Below are positions 33,491-45,477 of a stretch of 64,000 nucleotides of DNA, piece by piece. Position numbers and translations under genes: made by a program. This DNA comes from Arachis hypogaea (Eukaryota; Streptophyta; Magnoliopsida; Fabales; Fabaceae). Where the stretch lies: assembly GCF_003086295.3 (NCBI RefSeq), contig NC_092051.1:8548810-8612809 (forward strand). Reading direction: 5' to 3'. The notes under the pieces were generated by a model that saw only the letters and a list, made by a program, of their open reading frames with translations, ran no database searches and was not told the DNA's origin. Every line of letters starts with the position of its first letter. Position 1 is the first letter of the stretch.

Positions 33491-35578
33491 TTCTTTGCAT
33501 ATGTTGCATAAAAATTCTAAGCCAGCTTCAAATGCTCAAACCGCATCCCAACTATTGGTATTTCGTCTTCGGCAAGGCAACTATGATCCGGTAACTGCGA
33601 ATCAGTTCAAAACATACATCATTCAATGACCACGAGGATTAATGGTCAATTCAAATATGCAGTTCACGAAAAAACAGCAATATACTAGAGACCAAACCTC
33701 ATCAACAAGATCCGTGTCATCACTTCCAGTAATGTCCGTACATTCTATGGCCTACAATCAAACATATACAAACTAATTAGATACCGTACTATTAAACAAG
33801 TTTCAACTAAAAAGATTTTATTAATATTTTTTTCAAAAATATCATTAAAAATTTATTACTATACATAACTTACAAGAAATAATAACAATGAAAAGTGTAC
33901 TCATAAAAAATCTCACCTAATTAGTCAGGCTTATATTAAGTATTTATATAGAGCATGCATGGATTTGCTACATCTGAATCACACCTACACAATTTAAAAC
34001 CAAGTCTATTTCTATGCTTTGAAAAGTCAAAAAGCTCATTATTTCTTCTTCGATGTGAATGATACATTCCCATTCTCCATTTTCATTTCTTCAATTCCTT
34101 CCTTGTCAATCCTCTCTTATTTCTTCTTCTCCTTATTTATTTATTAATTAATTAATTAATTTTTCTTATAGTAGTAATCACTGTTGTATGTATTATGAAC
34201 TTGCTAATTGGAATTTTGGGACCTTTGAATACTATATTGTATCTTATGCACAACTGTATATATATTTTCTAGCAATATTATATAGCATAAAAAAATAAAA
34301 AAGAATGCAAAAACAAAAAAACACATTTAGTGAGCATCCAAAATGAACAGCATCTCCACTTAGAACATATATTTCCATCTATAAATTGAGTTGTGACCAA
34401 ATTTGTTTGTGCATGCATGGCATGGTAGCATAAGGATGAGAATTTAAAATAATCTAATGGCAACCATGTGGAATGTTTAAAACATATCTGAATTGGTAGT
34501 TTCATTCAATTCACTTAACTAAACATGATATGCATTTCTTAAATTACACTAATCAAATGACTAAATTTAAAATTTTAAATCAATTTTATGTTTAAACAAA
34601 ACTAATAATCAAGTGCCATGTCAAAACTCAATCTAAACATCATTAAAAATAGCATAACATTACACAATTTTGAATTATAATGCCTAAAGATAACAAAATT
34701 TAAGACAAATATTGGCCAAACATAAGAATTAAACAAAAAATTTCACTCAAGCATTTCATCGAGCATATGGTGTGCACAATATGTAAACAGGGATTTTAAA
34801 CTCAATTTAAGCAGCAATCAATCTAGAAAAATCAGCCATCAAACATTTTGGAATCCAAAAAGTATCAATCCATTAATCTAAGCCTAATCTAAACACTCAA
34901 AACAGAATTAAAATTTAGTTAAAATAAATAAACGAAAGAACACGAACAGGAGGAAGCATGAAACCTATGTTGGTGAAAGGGGAAGAATGGAAAGAGAGGG
35001 GTAGCAGAGGCGGTGTTGCAGCGGCACAGAGCTTAGCCGCTGTTGGGTTGCACTGGGGTTTCTCGCGTGGGGTTGGACTTTGCACAGAAACCAAGGGTAA
35101 CGTACAGGAGATTGATGAGAAATGGAGAAAGAGGGAAGAAAAAGAGAAGAGAGGGAAGAGAGAGGGGTAGGCGACAGTGGTCGCCGGTGGTGATGGCGGT
35201 GGTGTCAGACGGAAGGTTAGGGCTGGGTTGAGAGTGCAGAAAAGAAAAGAGTCCACCGAGAGAGGGAAGAGATAAGGTGTGAAAGGATAGGAAACGTGTA
35301 ACTGTTTTCTACTAAAAAGTCTGATATTTTAAATTTTGAAAAATAGTTATTATTATAATTAAATTAATTACATCATTAATTAAATTTATGAGTAATTTAC
35401 ATTTGTAACCTTATTGTTCATATTGTTCATTAGAATCATTGTTCACTTATACTTTTTCTAATTATAAATATGTATTTATGTTTGGCATGGAATAAGAGAA
35501 GGGTATGTTGTTGTCTTATGCAACACTTAAATGGAATGTTTTCTTATGCATAATTAGTAACTTTTTATTATATTATAT
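33491..35578. other. AT-rich region, nothing coding recognised
   Basis: Contains a poorly coding AT-rich stretch. A GC-richer segment at about 34960-35260 has short open frames on both strands, which look like UTR-type or promoter-type sequence. No domain is seen. Confidence 0.5.
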
Positions 35579-35716
35579 GGGTAATGCTAGGTAGACAAAA
35601 AAAACAGCAAGAACTTATCTTATTTAGTATTAATTAATTGTCGCAACAATTAATGAATGCTAAATAAGATAAGTTATGACTGTTTTTTGCTGATTTTCTT
35701 TGGTTACCAAACATTT
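35579..35716. mobile_element. Small palindromic MITE
   Basis: The left arm GGGTAATGCTAGGTAGAC followed by CAGCAAGAACTTATCTTATT mirrors the right arm (AATAAGATAAGTTATGACTG, then TTTGGTTACCAAACATTTCC). Nearly the whole 138 bp can fold on itself. Confidence 0.7.
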
Positions 35717-36832
35717 CCGATATTATATATATGATTTCTTTTTTCAACGTTGAACCTACCTTCTACCACCGAATTTTCTTAACGTACAAGATAATTAGAG
35801 GTACAAAATACACAAGTAAAAGAATAAATGGTTATATAGTTTTTTTTTTCCTAACAAAAAGGAAAATCCCACCTCTAGACTCTAGTAACTTCTGCAAACT
35901 GGATGTTTATGTCAATAATCATTATTATCTGGTAAAGTTGATTAACTTTATAGCTCTCTGTAAATAATAGTTTGATGTAGCAGAAGATCATTTGGTTATC
36001 ATGCATTTACGTCATTATTTGCTTAATTATGATTCACTAAATTAAAGCTATCATATTGAAACAAGTAATTAATTAAATGCATAAAATGATGAGGGCGTGT
36101 ATATATGGGTCAAACAATCATATATATCATCTTCAGCCAAAAGAAGGCCGATGATTAACGCATGCATAATGTTCAATATTAATATATAAAAAAAATGCTA
36201 ACTATCCTTTAAAATTCAGCCTTCTCACTCTTTTAATTTTACATGCACATCACAACGAAGTGATTAATTTTGGAAAAGATTGACCAATATGTGTTTTGAT
36301 AATTCTCATCCTTAATGGGCTCAGCCCAATACTAAGAGCCTTAAGCCCGAAACTCATAAAAGCATCCAAATGAAATGGACGAGGTTGCGGCCGACGATAA
36401 TAATGATGCAGGCGACGGCAACGTGGCAGGCGAAGGCAATGAAATGGACGACTGCGGCGTGATGGGCGGAGGCCTGGTAGTAGCGCATCACAATGAAGAT
36501 GAATATTGCACTTTGAATTGCATCCGTGTGTTTTAAAATCCGGATCGGATAAGAGTTGGAGCTCCGTTCCTATTTGGATCTGGGCTGCATTGGCGGTTCG
36601 GGTCATGACAAAAAAAACCTGCTCAAGGAATATTAAGGATAAGTTTAAGATATTTTTCCTGTGAAAAAAAAAAGATATTTTAAAAATTTTTAAAAATATT
36701 AAAAAGATATATCCATAAAGGTATCAAATTTCTTGCCATACTCAAGCTATTAGAAATTTCATTTCCTGGATAATGAAGACGTTTATTTGGAAAATTATCC
36801 TACTTTAATTTCTTTTTTCCTAATCAATATAA
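35717..36832. other. Intergenic, no gene recognised
   Basis: AT-rich apart from 36350-36610. There a minus-strand open frame (36606-36250) gives an Arg/His/Pro-rich translation with no known domain. Confidence 0.5.
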
Positions 36833-36840
36833 GATGAACG

Positions 36841-37642
36841 TAGGATGGCAAAACTCTCTGAAATGCAGGGATTTTTGCGGGGACTACCTTAAATGAGGAT
36901 TCGATTGTGGAGAATTTTTTTTGTGAGGATAGCCGGATGGGATGGGGGACAAAATTCTTCCGAAACAGGTGTGGGGATCCGAGTGGGGATTCCCGCCCGG
37001 TCCCCTCTATTCCTCAAAATTTATGAATTTTCTGAATTATTTTTAATAGTTTATTTCTCATATATATTTTTTAGTTATTTCTCACACACATATATATATA
37101 GAAATCCAAAACTCCTAATCTTTATTTGCATAACCCTTCTTCAATTCAGAGATTTCTAACGCTGTCCATACTCCATCCAACCTCTCTGCAGCCATCCCAT
37201 CGCTACCCTTCTCACCGCATCGTCACATCTCACCATGCCATCACCCTTACCATGTCGTAATTTCTATTTGCGGCGTTCCTTTTCGTAACTCTGCCGTCGT
37301 ATCCATTCTCCTCTCTGTTGCCGCGTCTCTCACCTCGTCCACCGCTTTGTCCTTTGGCTCGTCGTTGTGTCCCCTCATTGCGTCATTTCGAAAAGAAGTC
37401 ACCATCGTGTCATTTAGATTTTTTATATAAAATCTTGCAATTTTTGTATAAGATAGATATTTGCAACTCTATTCATATGAAAATTAATAATTAGCTAAAA
37501 CTATTATTTAGATGGGGAATGGGGTCCCTGCAGAGAATAGGCCCCGTGAAAAATAAAAATGGGGATAGGGAACAAATCTGAGGGCAAAAATGAGGAGCAG
37601 GGAGACATTCTCGCTCCCATCCTACCTCGTTGACATCCCTAG
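36841..37642. mobile_element. Non-autonomous hAT-type element with perfect 8-bp TSD
   Basis: It is flanked by GATGAACG at 36833-36840 and 37643-37650. The ends are TAGGATGGCAAAACTC and, reversed, TAGGGATGTCAACGAGG. The subterminal parts are full of GGGGAT and GGGGAC words (such as GTGGGGATCC and ATGGGGATAGGG). The middle has a C/T-rich stretch (37150-37400) without a recognised frame. No transposase. Confidence 0.88.
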
Positions 37643-38120
37643 ATGAACGACACTAAACTACTAGTTTCATGTGTTTTTCTTTTCCTTGTTTTTTGTTCAA
37701 TATGAATTAAGAGTTTAGTTAATAATTAATAATAATAATGTCATAAAGACACATATTAATATAATTAATTAAAGAGTGTAAATAAAATTACTAAATTTAA
37801 GGTTTTGGATATATTCATTATGAGAGAGAATATTCTAAAATAAAGATAATTGTAAAATAATAAAATAAGAGGTTAATCGTCGTTAGAGTAAACTATTAAA
37901 ATAATATTAAAAAAAATTGTCCAGACAAAAATTTTTTTAAAAATATGAAAGACAAATTAACTCTTAAAAAATTATTAAATTTGATAAAAAGAACCCTTAC
38001 CTCTGGGGGTAAGAAAATCATGATCGGGCTATATGTTGCGTATTATCAACAATTTCCACAGAAGGTGGTAAAATGATGTCTTGAGAAGTTACATATCGGG
38101 ATTGACGAGAGGGGGGGCTA

Positions 38121-38219
<99 letters not shown>

Positions 38220-38288
38220 TTAATTAAAATTATTTCCGTTAACAAAAAATACTGAGTGTTAACTGACGAAATAGCTGCGATGTGATAT

Positions 38289-38616
38289 TAGGGCTCATTT
38301 AAAAAGTTTTAAAAGTTATTTTTTTGAGCTTTTAACTTATAAAAAGTAGTAATATTAATATTTGGTACAATTTTCAAAACTAAATTATAACTTTCTAAGA
38401 AGTTATTTAAGTACTTATAAAGAAGTTTAAAAAAATGACTTCTCTTATAATAAAAAGTTTTTTTTTATCACATTTCTTTTAAAATAAATACTTTTAGAAC
38501 TAAAAAATCAAACACAAAAAATTTATTTATAAACTACTTTTAATATAAATATTTATTGTTTAAGCTATTTTTTTAAAAAGAACTTAATTAAACTGTTTAC
38601 CTAAATTAGACCTTAG
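38289..38616. mobile_element. MITE with TAGGGCTCATTT end, copy 2
   Basis: The left end TAGGGCTCATTTAAAAAGTT and the reversed right end CTAAGGTCTAATTTAGGTAA match the ends of the MITE at 32348-32766. The inside has mirrored AAAGTTATTTTTTT and AAGCTATTTTTTT segments. Confidence 0.62.
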
Positions 38617-38743
38617 TACTTAATTAACAACATTATTAATTATTTTAAAAAATAAAAAATCCCATTCAAAATTTTAAAAATCCTAATTTGGATATCTTTA
38701 GTGTTTTACCACCACCTCCTCCCACCACACCCACTAATGCCAG

Positions 38744-39322
38744 TAGGGGTGGAAACAGGCCAGGCCAGGCCAGGCTTTGCTCTTAACAGGCCTGGCCTGT
38801 CATACAGTTAATTGGCCTGAGCCTGGCCTGCAGCCTGTTATAGGCTCTTTATAAGGTACTAGGCCTGGCCTGTTATTCAGCCTGGCCTGGCCTAAAGCCT
38901 GTTAAAAGGCCTGATATTTTTTTTTTTTACAAAAATAAAAATATTATTTAAAAAAATTATTTTTTAATAAAAATATTTATATGTAATATGTCATATATTT
39001 AATATTTATAAAAAAATTTTAAACTTTTAATGTATTTAAAATATACAAAAATATTTATAATAAAATATAATAGATTTAAAATATCTCATAATTTTATTTT
39101 AATAAATAATTATTTATATATTTAATTATATTTTAACAGGCCCAGGCAGGCCTGACAGGCCAATAAGACTAATTAGCGAACCTGGGCCTGGCCTATTAAC
39201 GTATTAAGGCTTTTAAAAGAGTCTGGGCCTGTACCTATTTTATAACAGGCTAGGCCAGGTCAAGCCAAACACAGGCCAGGCTGCAGGTCCCTGGCAGGCC
39301 GCCTGGCCTTTTTCCACCCCTA
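38744..39322. mobile_element. Non-autonomous hAT-type element rich in AGGCCTGGCC repeats
   Basis: The ends TAGGGGTGGAAA and TTTCCACCCCTA are inverted. The 8-bp duplications are AATGCCAG (38736-38743) and AATGCCAC (39323-39330), one mismatch. Both ends carry dense GGCCTGGCCTG and CAGGCCAGGC words; the centre is AT-rich. It has the same architecture as the element at 2524-3095, but with another subterminal word. Confidence 0.88.
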
Positions 39323-39330
39323 AATGCCAC

Positions 39331-41251
39331 CACTAATCCCATCTCTAAATCACTGTCAACTCCTTTTTCTTCTCACCTTATAAGAATGAGACCATCACTT
39401 CCTCAATTTAGAGGAATTTGATTCATTTATTATATAATATATATTTGTTATTAAGCGTATTATAATTTTTTTAATTATATTTATATTTTAGATAGTTTTT
39501 TATATTATCAATATAAAAAATAATAACTTTTATTAATGTGATGTTTTACAATTAGATACACAAATAAAAATATATCAAGAGTTAATAGCATGCATAATGC
39601 AATTTGTCATTTTGTGGCGGTAGTGTGAGGCCTAAGTTTTGAAAGAGGTAGCGAGTGGCAGTACGTCCTAAAATTTAGACTGAATAGGAAAACTTAATTA
39701 CTTAACTTAATCCATTGACATTGTTGTGCATTTTTTTTTTTGGAAAACAAGATAATTCGATTTCTAATTTTTTGATCCGCCAATATTTAAGTAATTTAAA
39801 ATTATATTTAAGTTTATAATTTTTTTAAAATATAAACACATCGATTTTTGGTCTAATTTATTTTATTCTAAAATATTTTTTATGTGTACATTTGTATTAA
39901 CTAGATCAATATAATAAAAATTATGTTTAATTATTTATTAGGTTTGACATATCCAAATGAACATGAAAAATCAATAGATTCAAATGTTAAAAAAAAAATC
40001 AGAATTTAATATATTTTTAAATTTTAAAAAATTTAAATATTCACACATGAAAAATTAATAAATTTTTTTTTATTATATTCTCAAATTTAACAAGATAAAT
40101 ACTAATTTATTATAAATGTGAATTTTATTTAAATATTTATCACCAATTAATATACATAAAATAAAATAAAATTTTTAATATTTATTTAAACGAACGAATT
40201 AATTAACCATTAAACCAATATAAATTAATCTATTGTTTTCACTTTGCAACTTTTAAGATAAGAAATTAAGAATCTTAAATTTTGTCGCACAATAATATGC
40301 ATTGTTGTCGCACAGGCGCACACCTTAGACTTAGACCTCACCCTGCTGCATCCTACAATTGGCCTTGAAAGTGGTTGAATGCGACAAAAAATGCTTGCTA
40401 CTGGGGCCCACTTTACAATACATTACTAACGTGTTTCAATTTCAGTTTTTGAATTGCTAATTACAAATGTGGCTCTTTGATCATTGAGATTAAGAATCAA
40501 AGAAATAAAGTGTTTATCATCTAAATACTTCTATCCAACTGAAAATGAAACGCTAGCAGCTTTGATGTGAAATCATTCAGAGTTAAAATAGTTTAATAAT
40601 TAAGTTGAAATAGTTGACCACACACCTTAATAATTAAGTCTTGAGTTTTGTTAATGAATACTTCTTAAATTATCAATTTAAAAAATTAAAGAAAAATTAT
40701 AATACAAAATAATTTATATAATCATTTTATTTTTTTTATAATTATTCACGTAGTCAATATAAAAAATAATTATTTTATGTTAAAATACAATTAGTAATTA
40801 GATGTACGAACAAAATTAATAATATATTAAAATTTAATTTTATAATCATATTTTTATACTTATATTAAAATAAAAATTTTAAAAAGTTTTGCTAACAATA
40901 ATCTTTACAAAATACGCCTGAACTAATTCCTTTAATTGAACTTGCATTCGTACATTTGAATCTTATTTCTATAATTTGATTAAAAGGTAAATAAATTATA
41001 TGTAGAGGTGATGAGACATAACTTGTGTGTTAATTTGGCATGGGATGCGCATGTGCCACTAAATCTATATCTGAATCCAAACCTGAAAGCGATGTGATGA
41101 GAGAACAATAATTGCGTTAAAAACGTGGAACCTTAACACGGATATGAGAGAAGGTTTCTACATATATTTTCTTTTTTAAAATGTTATTTATTATATATAA
41201 TTTATAAAAAAATATTTGTTAAACTTAAGAGTTAAACATAAATTTATAGTA

Positions 41252-41253
<2 letters not shown>
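39331..41253. other. AT-rich intergenic region
   Basis: Long AT-rich stretch without credible exons. A short duplication of GTCGCACA occurs near 40287-40315. Nothing else recognised. Confidence 0.5.

Positions 41254-41303
<50 letters not shown>
41254..41303. repeat. (TTA)n microsatellite at the left edge of the Tat element
   Basis: A TTA run that ends a few bases before the LTR. A matching ATT run (59616-59655) follows the other LTR, so the element went into a microsatellite. Confidence 0.92.
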
Positions 41304-41308
41304 GTTTC

Positions 41309-41705
41309 TGTGTGAATCTAAACGCTCTGAGGTATAGCTCGTCCTGCTGGAGTTCAGACTGGCTTTTCTTAGAGCGAAAGGATAGAATTGTCGTTTACTT
41401 GCTGAGGAGGCGGCGTTGGGCACCTGCAAAGAGACTCCAATGCTCAAGTAAGTAAGAGTGTGAAGTAATTCAGAGTAAAACTCAATGTATTGCGTACCTC
41501 TAACTTAGTAGCTTACTAGTATATATATTGAGTTATTGTGAGGTTTGTTATTCGTATCAGGTTTGTTATTCGTATCTCCGTTGCTATTTTGACGGAGTCT
41601 TCTATTAGTGCTTTGATAGTTGGGATTTGTGGTGGTTCGGTTAGAGGGATTTGCGGACGTTTAATTCCGAACTGTTTGAGTTAGGTCAGTTTTGGTAACG
41701 GATCA
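41309..41705 (-). repeat. 3' LTR of the Tat element
   Basis: 397 bp, closely similar to 59227-59615. On the minus strand it reads TGATCCGTTACC to TTCACACA. The polypurine tract AGCTTGGGGGCTA lies just upstream on the minus strand (41706-41718). Confidence 0.92.
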
Positions 41706-41718
41706 TAGCCCCCAAGCT
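41706..41718 (-). promoter_or_regulatory. Polypurine tract of the Tat element
   Basis: On the minus strand AGCTTGGGGGCTA directly precedes the TG of the 3' LTR, the usual place for plus-strand priming. A second copy of the word (GCCCCCAAGCT on plus) lies near 41790. Confidence 0.75.
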
Positions 41719-42182
41719 AGACCTGTTTTGAAGAACCAAGTTATAACATGTTGAGCTTTAGAGGTATAGCTCGGAATCAGAAGTAGTCGAAGCCCCCAAG
41801 CTCAACTTGGTTATTACGAATTTTGAAAAACGTAAGGGTTGGCTGATGTTTTTTGGCGGTTAAATTGGATTCGAAGGGTTTTTGCTTTGGAAGAGAGAGA
41901 AGGCGTTTTTTGGAAAAGACAGGTGCATTTAATGTTTATTGGGTAATGAAGTGGTGGTGGATAGTAACCATTGATTTATGGTGCGCCCTTTTGTATCGAC
42001 GGATAGGGTTTGTTGTGGGTTTGCTGAGTGGGAGTGGTGGGCTAGTGGGTAATTTTTAGTTGTCTCTTCAAATTTTTGTGTTAGGTTTTTACAGTATCTG
42101 ATTGTTTTGCTGAAGACGAGTAAGAAAGGTTAGTCGCTCTTTGACTTGGTTTCTTTTTTACTGCTTTTCCTTTGTTTGTGAA

Positions 42183-43262
42183 ATGGAGAAAGGGAAACAA
42201 GTTATGGTGGGGACGACTGTTAGGGGTAGGGGAAAAAAGAGGTTGTTGATGAAAAGGATAAGATTGTGGAGGAAGTTTAGGTTTGGGATCCTAACAACCC
42301 TTTTTCCTGGATGGCGGAGTCGGTGAAAACGTACTCTTCTGTTTTCGATGATGAGCAGAGCGTGTCTCAGCTAGGCTCGGTATCATCATGGGTTAGGGAA
42401 GGTAGTGGTATTAGTCTTGGGTTTTTGCAATGTGGTGCCGTTGATCGTGTTTATGACCATGGTGAGGGGTTCGGTACTTCTTCATGTATAGTTGTGTTTT
42501 CGTGGATTTGGGGATGAAATTTTCATTTTCTGAGTTTGAGCGTGGGGTATTGAAGGTAGTGAAGCGTTTTACTGAAAACCAGAGAGTGCTTCATGGGTAC
42601 AGAGGAGATCAGGACTTGACCTCTCTTTGGAGTGAACACTTCCCGTTGAGTATGGTGGCTGATGAGTATTGTCAGAATCCGGCTAATGTCAAGCTTGTTC
42701 AGGAGGTTGGTGATATAGGGGTTTGTCAGTATCTTCAGGTATAATATCTTTGTTCGTCTTGTTTTTAGTAGTGTTAGCTTGTGTTGGTGTGATTTGTCTT
42801 GCTGGTTATTTCAGGTGATGGGGGGATCGGCTGTTGTTTATCGGCCGAACACAGGAGCTGAAGCATGCGAGGGATTCATTTGATAAAGCTACGGTTGATC
42901 AGCTGATGCAGGATAATTTGGAGAAGGGGAGTAAGCTTCGTACTACTCTAGATCTGGTGGATTCTTTGCAAGAGAAACTCACAGTTACCAAGGATGCTGG
43001 GAAAAAACTTGGCGAAGAGAAGATTGCTTTGGAGGTTAGGTTGATAGTCCTTGGTGTTGAGAAGAAGCAGCTTGAGACTGAGAAGGAAGATCATGGGCTT
43101 GAAATGTTCGCTGCTGGTTTTGAGAGAGCGGTTGAGCAATCAAAGCTTCTGGCGCCTGCTGTGGATTTGTCTGCAATGAATCCGTGCAAAGTAGTTGTTG
43201 GCGATGAATTGGTTGATGATGATGATGGTGTTGAGGGGGAGGGTGAAAACCCTAATGTTTAG
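42183..43262 (+). pseudogene. Antisense accessory gene of the Tat element, degraded
   Basis: This coding-like region lies between integrase and 3' LTR but on the opposite strand to gag-pol, which fits the antisense ORFs known from Tat-group elements. Pieces: 42183-42326 (basic N-terminus), 42311-42517, 42484-42744 (FSEFERGVLKVVKRF, WSEHFPLSMVADEYCQN) and 42834-43262. The last is a long charged helix with heptad-like Leu spacing, ending in a strongly acidic tail (GDELVDDDDGVEGEGENPNV). Frames change between pieces; a GT-AG intron near 42739-42815 is possible. Function is not known to me. Confidence 0.6.
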
Positions 43263-43651
43263 CTTATAGTAGATCGTTTGTTTTTGAATAAGTATTTTGG
43301 AACTTCTAGACTTATAGCCGTTGGCTTTGTTTGATGTGTTTGTTTTGAACTGCTGGCTTTTAGCCAAATAAATTTGATAATGTTAGGATTTGGTTGCATG
43401 TTTCTGTTACATGTTTGATTTTTGTGAAAGATGTTTTTGAATACTTCGGATTTTAGTATTATTTGTTGGCAGTACTCGGACGAGTAGAATATGAAATAGA
43501 ATGTAGATAATAGTTAATGTTTGTATTGCAATATGATGAACGAAAAAAGTGCGAGGTGGTGTGCCTCATTAAAACCTCTCCAGCAAAACCCTCCTTAGGG
43601 ATAAAATCTGGTAGTAGGAAAAAGAGTGCATCACCATGTCCGACTTATAGA

Positions 43652-44056
43652 CTAATTGAAATACATTTTTAAAGAAGATATGTTCCAACTGTTTGGTAGG
43701 ATAGTTCCATCAAACTTTTGTAATTTGTATGCTCCTTTACCGATGACTCTTTGGATCTGGAATGGGCCTTCCCAATTGGCGCTTAGCTTGCCGTGTTCTT
43801 GTGGTTTCGTACATCTTCTATTCTTCTGAGAACGAGGTCTCCTTATGAAAATGTCCTCGGTTTGAGTTTCTTGTTGTATTTCCGAGCTATAGCTCGTTTA
43901 GCGGCTAGTTGTTGTAGTGCTGACTTGTCTCGACTTTCTTCGACGAGGTCGAGCTCGAGCTCGGTTCTTCTGCTTTCGATGTTGTCGCTTTCGCTGACGT
44001 TTGTAGTTCTGGTATTTTGTAAAGAGATTTCAATGGGTAGCATGGCATCACATCCG
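43652..44056 (-). pseudogene. Integrase C-terminal part of the Tat element
   Basis: The minus-strand frame starts at DAMLPIEISLQNTR (just inside the nested-element junction). It runs through a basic region (AAKRAIARKYNKKLKPRTF), with frame changes, to GPFQIQRVIGKGAYKLQKFD and the stop at 43652-43654. It continues the integrase interrupted at 54402; the LVYG-to-DAMLP link is cut by the Athila insertion. Confidence 0.85.
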
Positions 44057-44061
44057 TATAT

Positions 44062-45477
44062 TGGTGCGGTGTTTGTAACCCACTAACTAATCGGCAAGTG
44101 CACCGGGTCATACCAAGTAATACCTCAGGTGAGTGAGGGTCGATCCCACGAGGATTGATGGATCAAGCAACAATGATTGATTGATTGGCTTAGTTAGACA
44201 AACAGAAAAGAGTGTTTGAATATTCAAAGAGCATTAAACAATCGTGCAGAAATTAAAATAGTAAAGTAATTGAGTTGGGAATGAAATATGGAGAAAGCAG
44301 TTAAGGCTTCAGAATTATCTATTTTTTTCGGATTAACTTTTCTTACTAACTATTTTAATCATGTAGGATTTAATTTATGGCAAACTATATGTGACTAGAC
44401 CTTAATTCCTTAGACCTTTCTAGTCTCCTCTAAAATTCATTAACTGCCAATTCCTTGGTCAATTAATTCTAATTAGAAGCTGCATGATCAAATTCCAGTT
44501 TATATGCCACAAAAACTCTAATTACCCAAAAATAAAAAGATTATATGTCACGTATCTCGTTAAATCCAGATAATTAAAATTTAGGAGAATATGTTTTCAA
44601 GCTGTTGTTCAAGTAAAGAGATTTTCCAAGTTATACAAGAACTCAAATAGAAAGAGGGTCATACTTCCGTTCCACCCAAATTCATAAGATAAAGAGCGAA
44701 AACAATTCTTAAATTGTAAATCCATACATGAATTAAAATAGAAAAAGCAATAAAATCAATTCATACAAATAGACAGAGCTCCTAACCTTAACAATGGAGG
44801 ATTAGTGGCTCATGGTTCAGAGAAAAATAGGATTATGATAAAATGTATTTTGGTAGTCTGGAATGGTATATTGTTGTTTTTTTGGAATTACCCTGTTGGA
44901 ATCCCTTTTATATCTAATTCTAATAATTTAAAATCTATTATCTAAAACTAAAATAATCTCTTTTCCTAAAAATAATATTTGAATTTAAATTTGAATTAAT
45001 TAACAAGTCTTCAGTTGATGGGTGGGGACCACTTGTTTTGTCCATTCTGTAGCTTCTAATATGTGTTTTCTGGGCTAGAAACTGGGTCAAAACAGCCCAG
45101 AAATTGCCCCCAGTGTTTTTTTTTGCGTTTTCTGCACGTGGCGCATGTCACGCGTACGCGTGAGTCACGCGTACGCGTTGATGGTCTTTTTCGCGAGTCA
45201 CGCGGACGCGTCGGTCACGCGCACGCGTCGCTGAGCAAATCTTCAAATCACGCGTACGCGTCAGTCACGCGCACGCGTCGCTCCTCGCTGCCATCTCCTT
45301 TGATTCTTGTGCTGCAGAAACTCCATCAAATCCAGCCGAATGCTACCTAAAATAAACAAAATTGCAAAAGACTCAAAGTAGCATCTATATTGGCTAAAAG
45401 ATAATTAATTCTTTATTAAACTCAACAAATTAGATGCAAATTCACTAGAAAAAGATAGGAAAGATGCTCACGCATCA
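44062..45477 (-). repeat. 3' LTR of the Athila element
   Basis: 1416 bp, the longer of the pair. It has 378 bp (about 44164-44541) missing from the other LTR and six CpG-rich 12-mers at 45150-45278. Confidence 0.92.
45150..45278. repeat. CpG 12-mer array in the Athila 3' LTR
   Basis: Six cores of the type ACGCGNACGCGT start at 45150, 45167, 45200, 45217, 45250 and 45267. They form three pairs with a 17-nt pitch, and the pairs repeat every 50 bp. The surroundings are AT-rich. Confidence 0.93.

Larger units (their letters stand above)
29665..35447. mobile_element. Possible large TIR-bounded unit (low confidence)
   Basis: The left end has GAACAATGATTTTGTTGAAC followed by AATATGAACAAT (29671-29703). 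The right end, reversed, has GAACAATGATTCTAATGAAC followed by AATATGAACAAT (35415-35446). Just inside both ends are GC-richer, UTR-like stretches (29880-30210 and 34960-35260) with no recognised protein. The inside is AT-rich, with a duplication, a MITE and a minisatellite. These could equally be two independent small elements of one family. No target duplication was found. Confidence 0.35.

Noticed and set aside
34915..35256. Minus-strand 113-codon frame starting MDSFLFC
   Set aside because: Pyrimidine-rich UTR-like sequence with overlapping frames on the other strand; no domain.
36250..36606. Minus-strand 118-codon open frame
   Set aside because: Arg/Pro/His-rich translation without similarity known to me; no promoter or exon context.
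45150..45278. CpG island or promoter of a host gene
   Set aside because: The CpG density comes from the repeated 12-mer inside an LTR; there is no adjacent host gene.
45063..45350. Open frames with VTRTR-like translation in the Athila LTR (also 46842-47401, 53957-54274)
   Set aside because: The frames result from the CpG repeat; the same translation arises in several frames and both strands, so they are not proteins.
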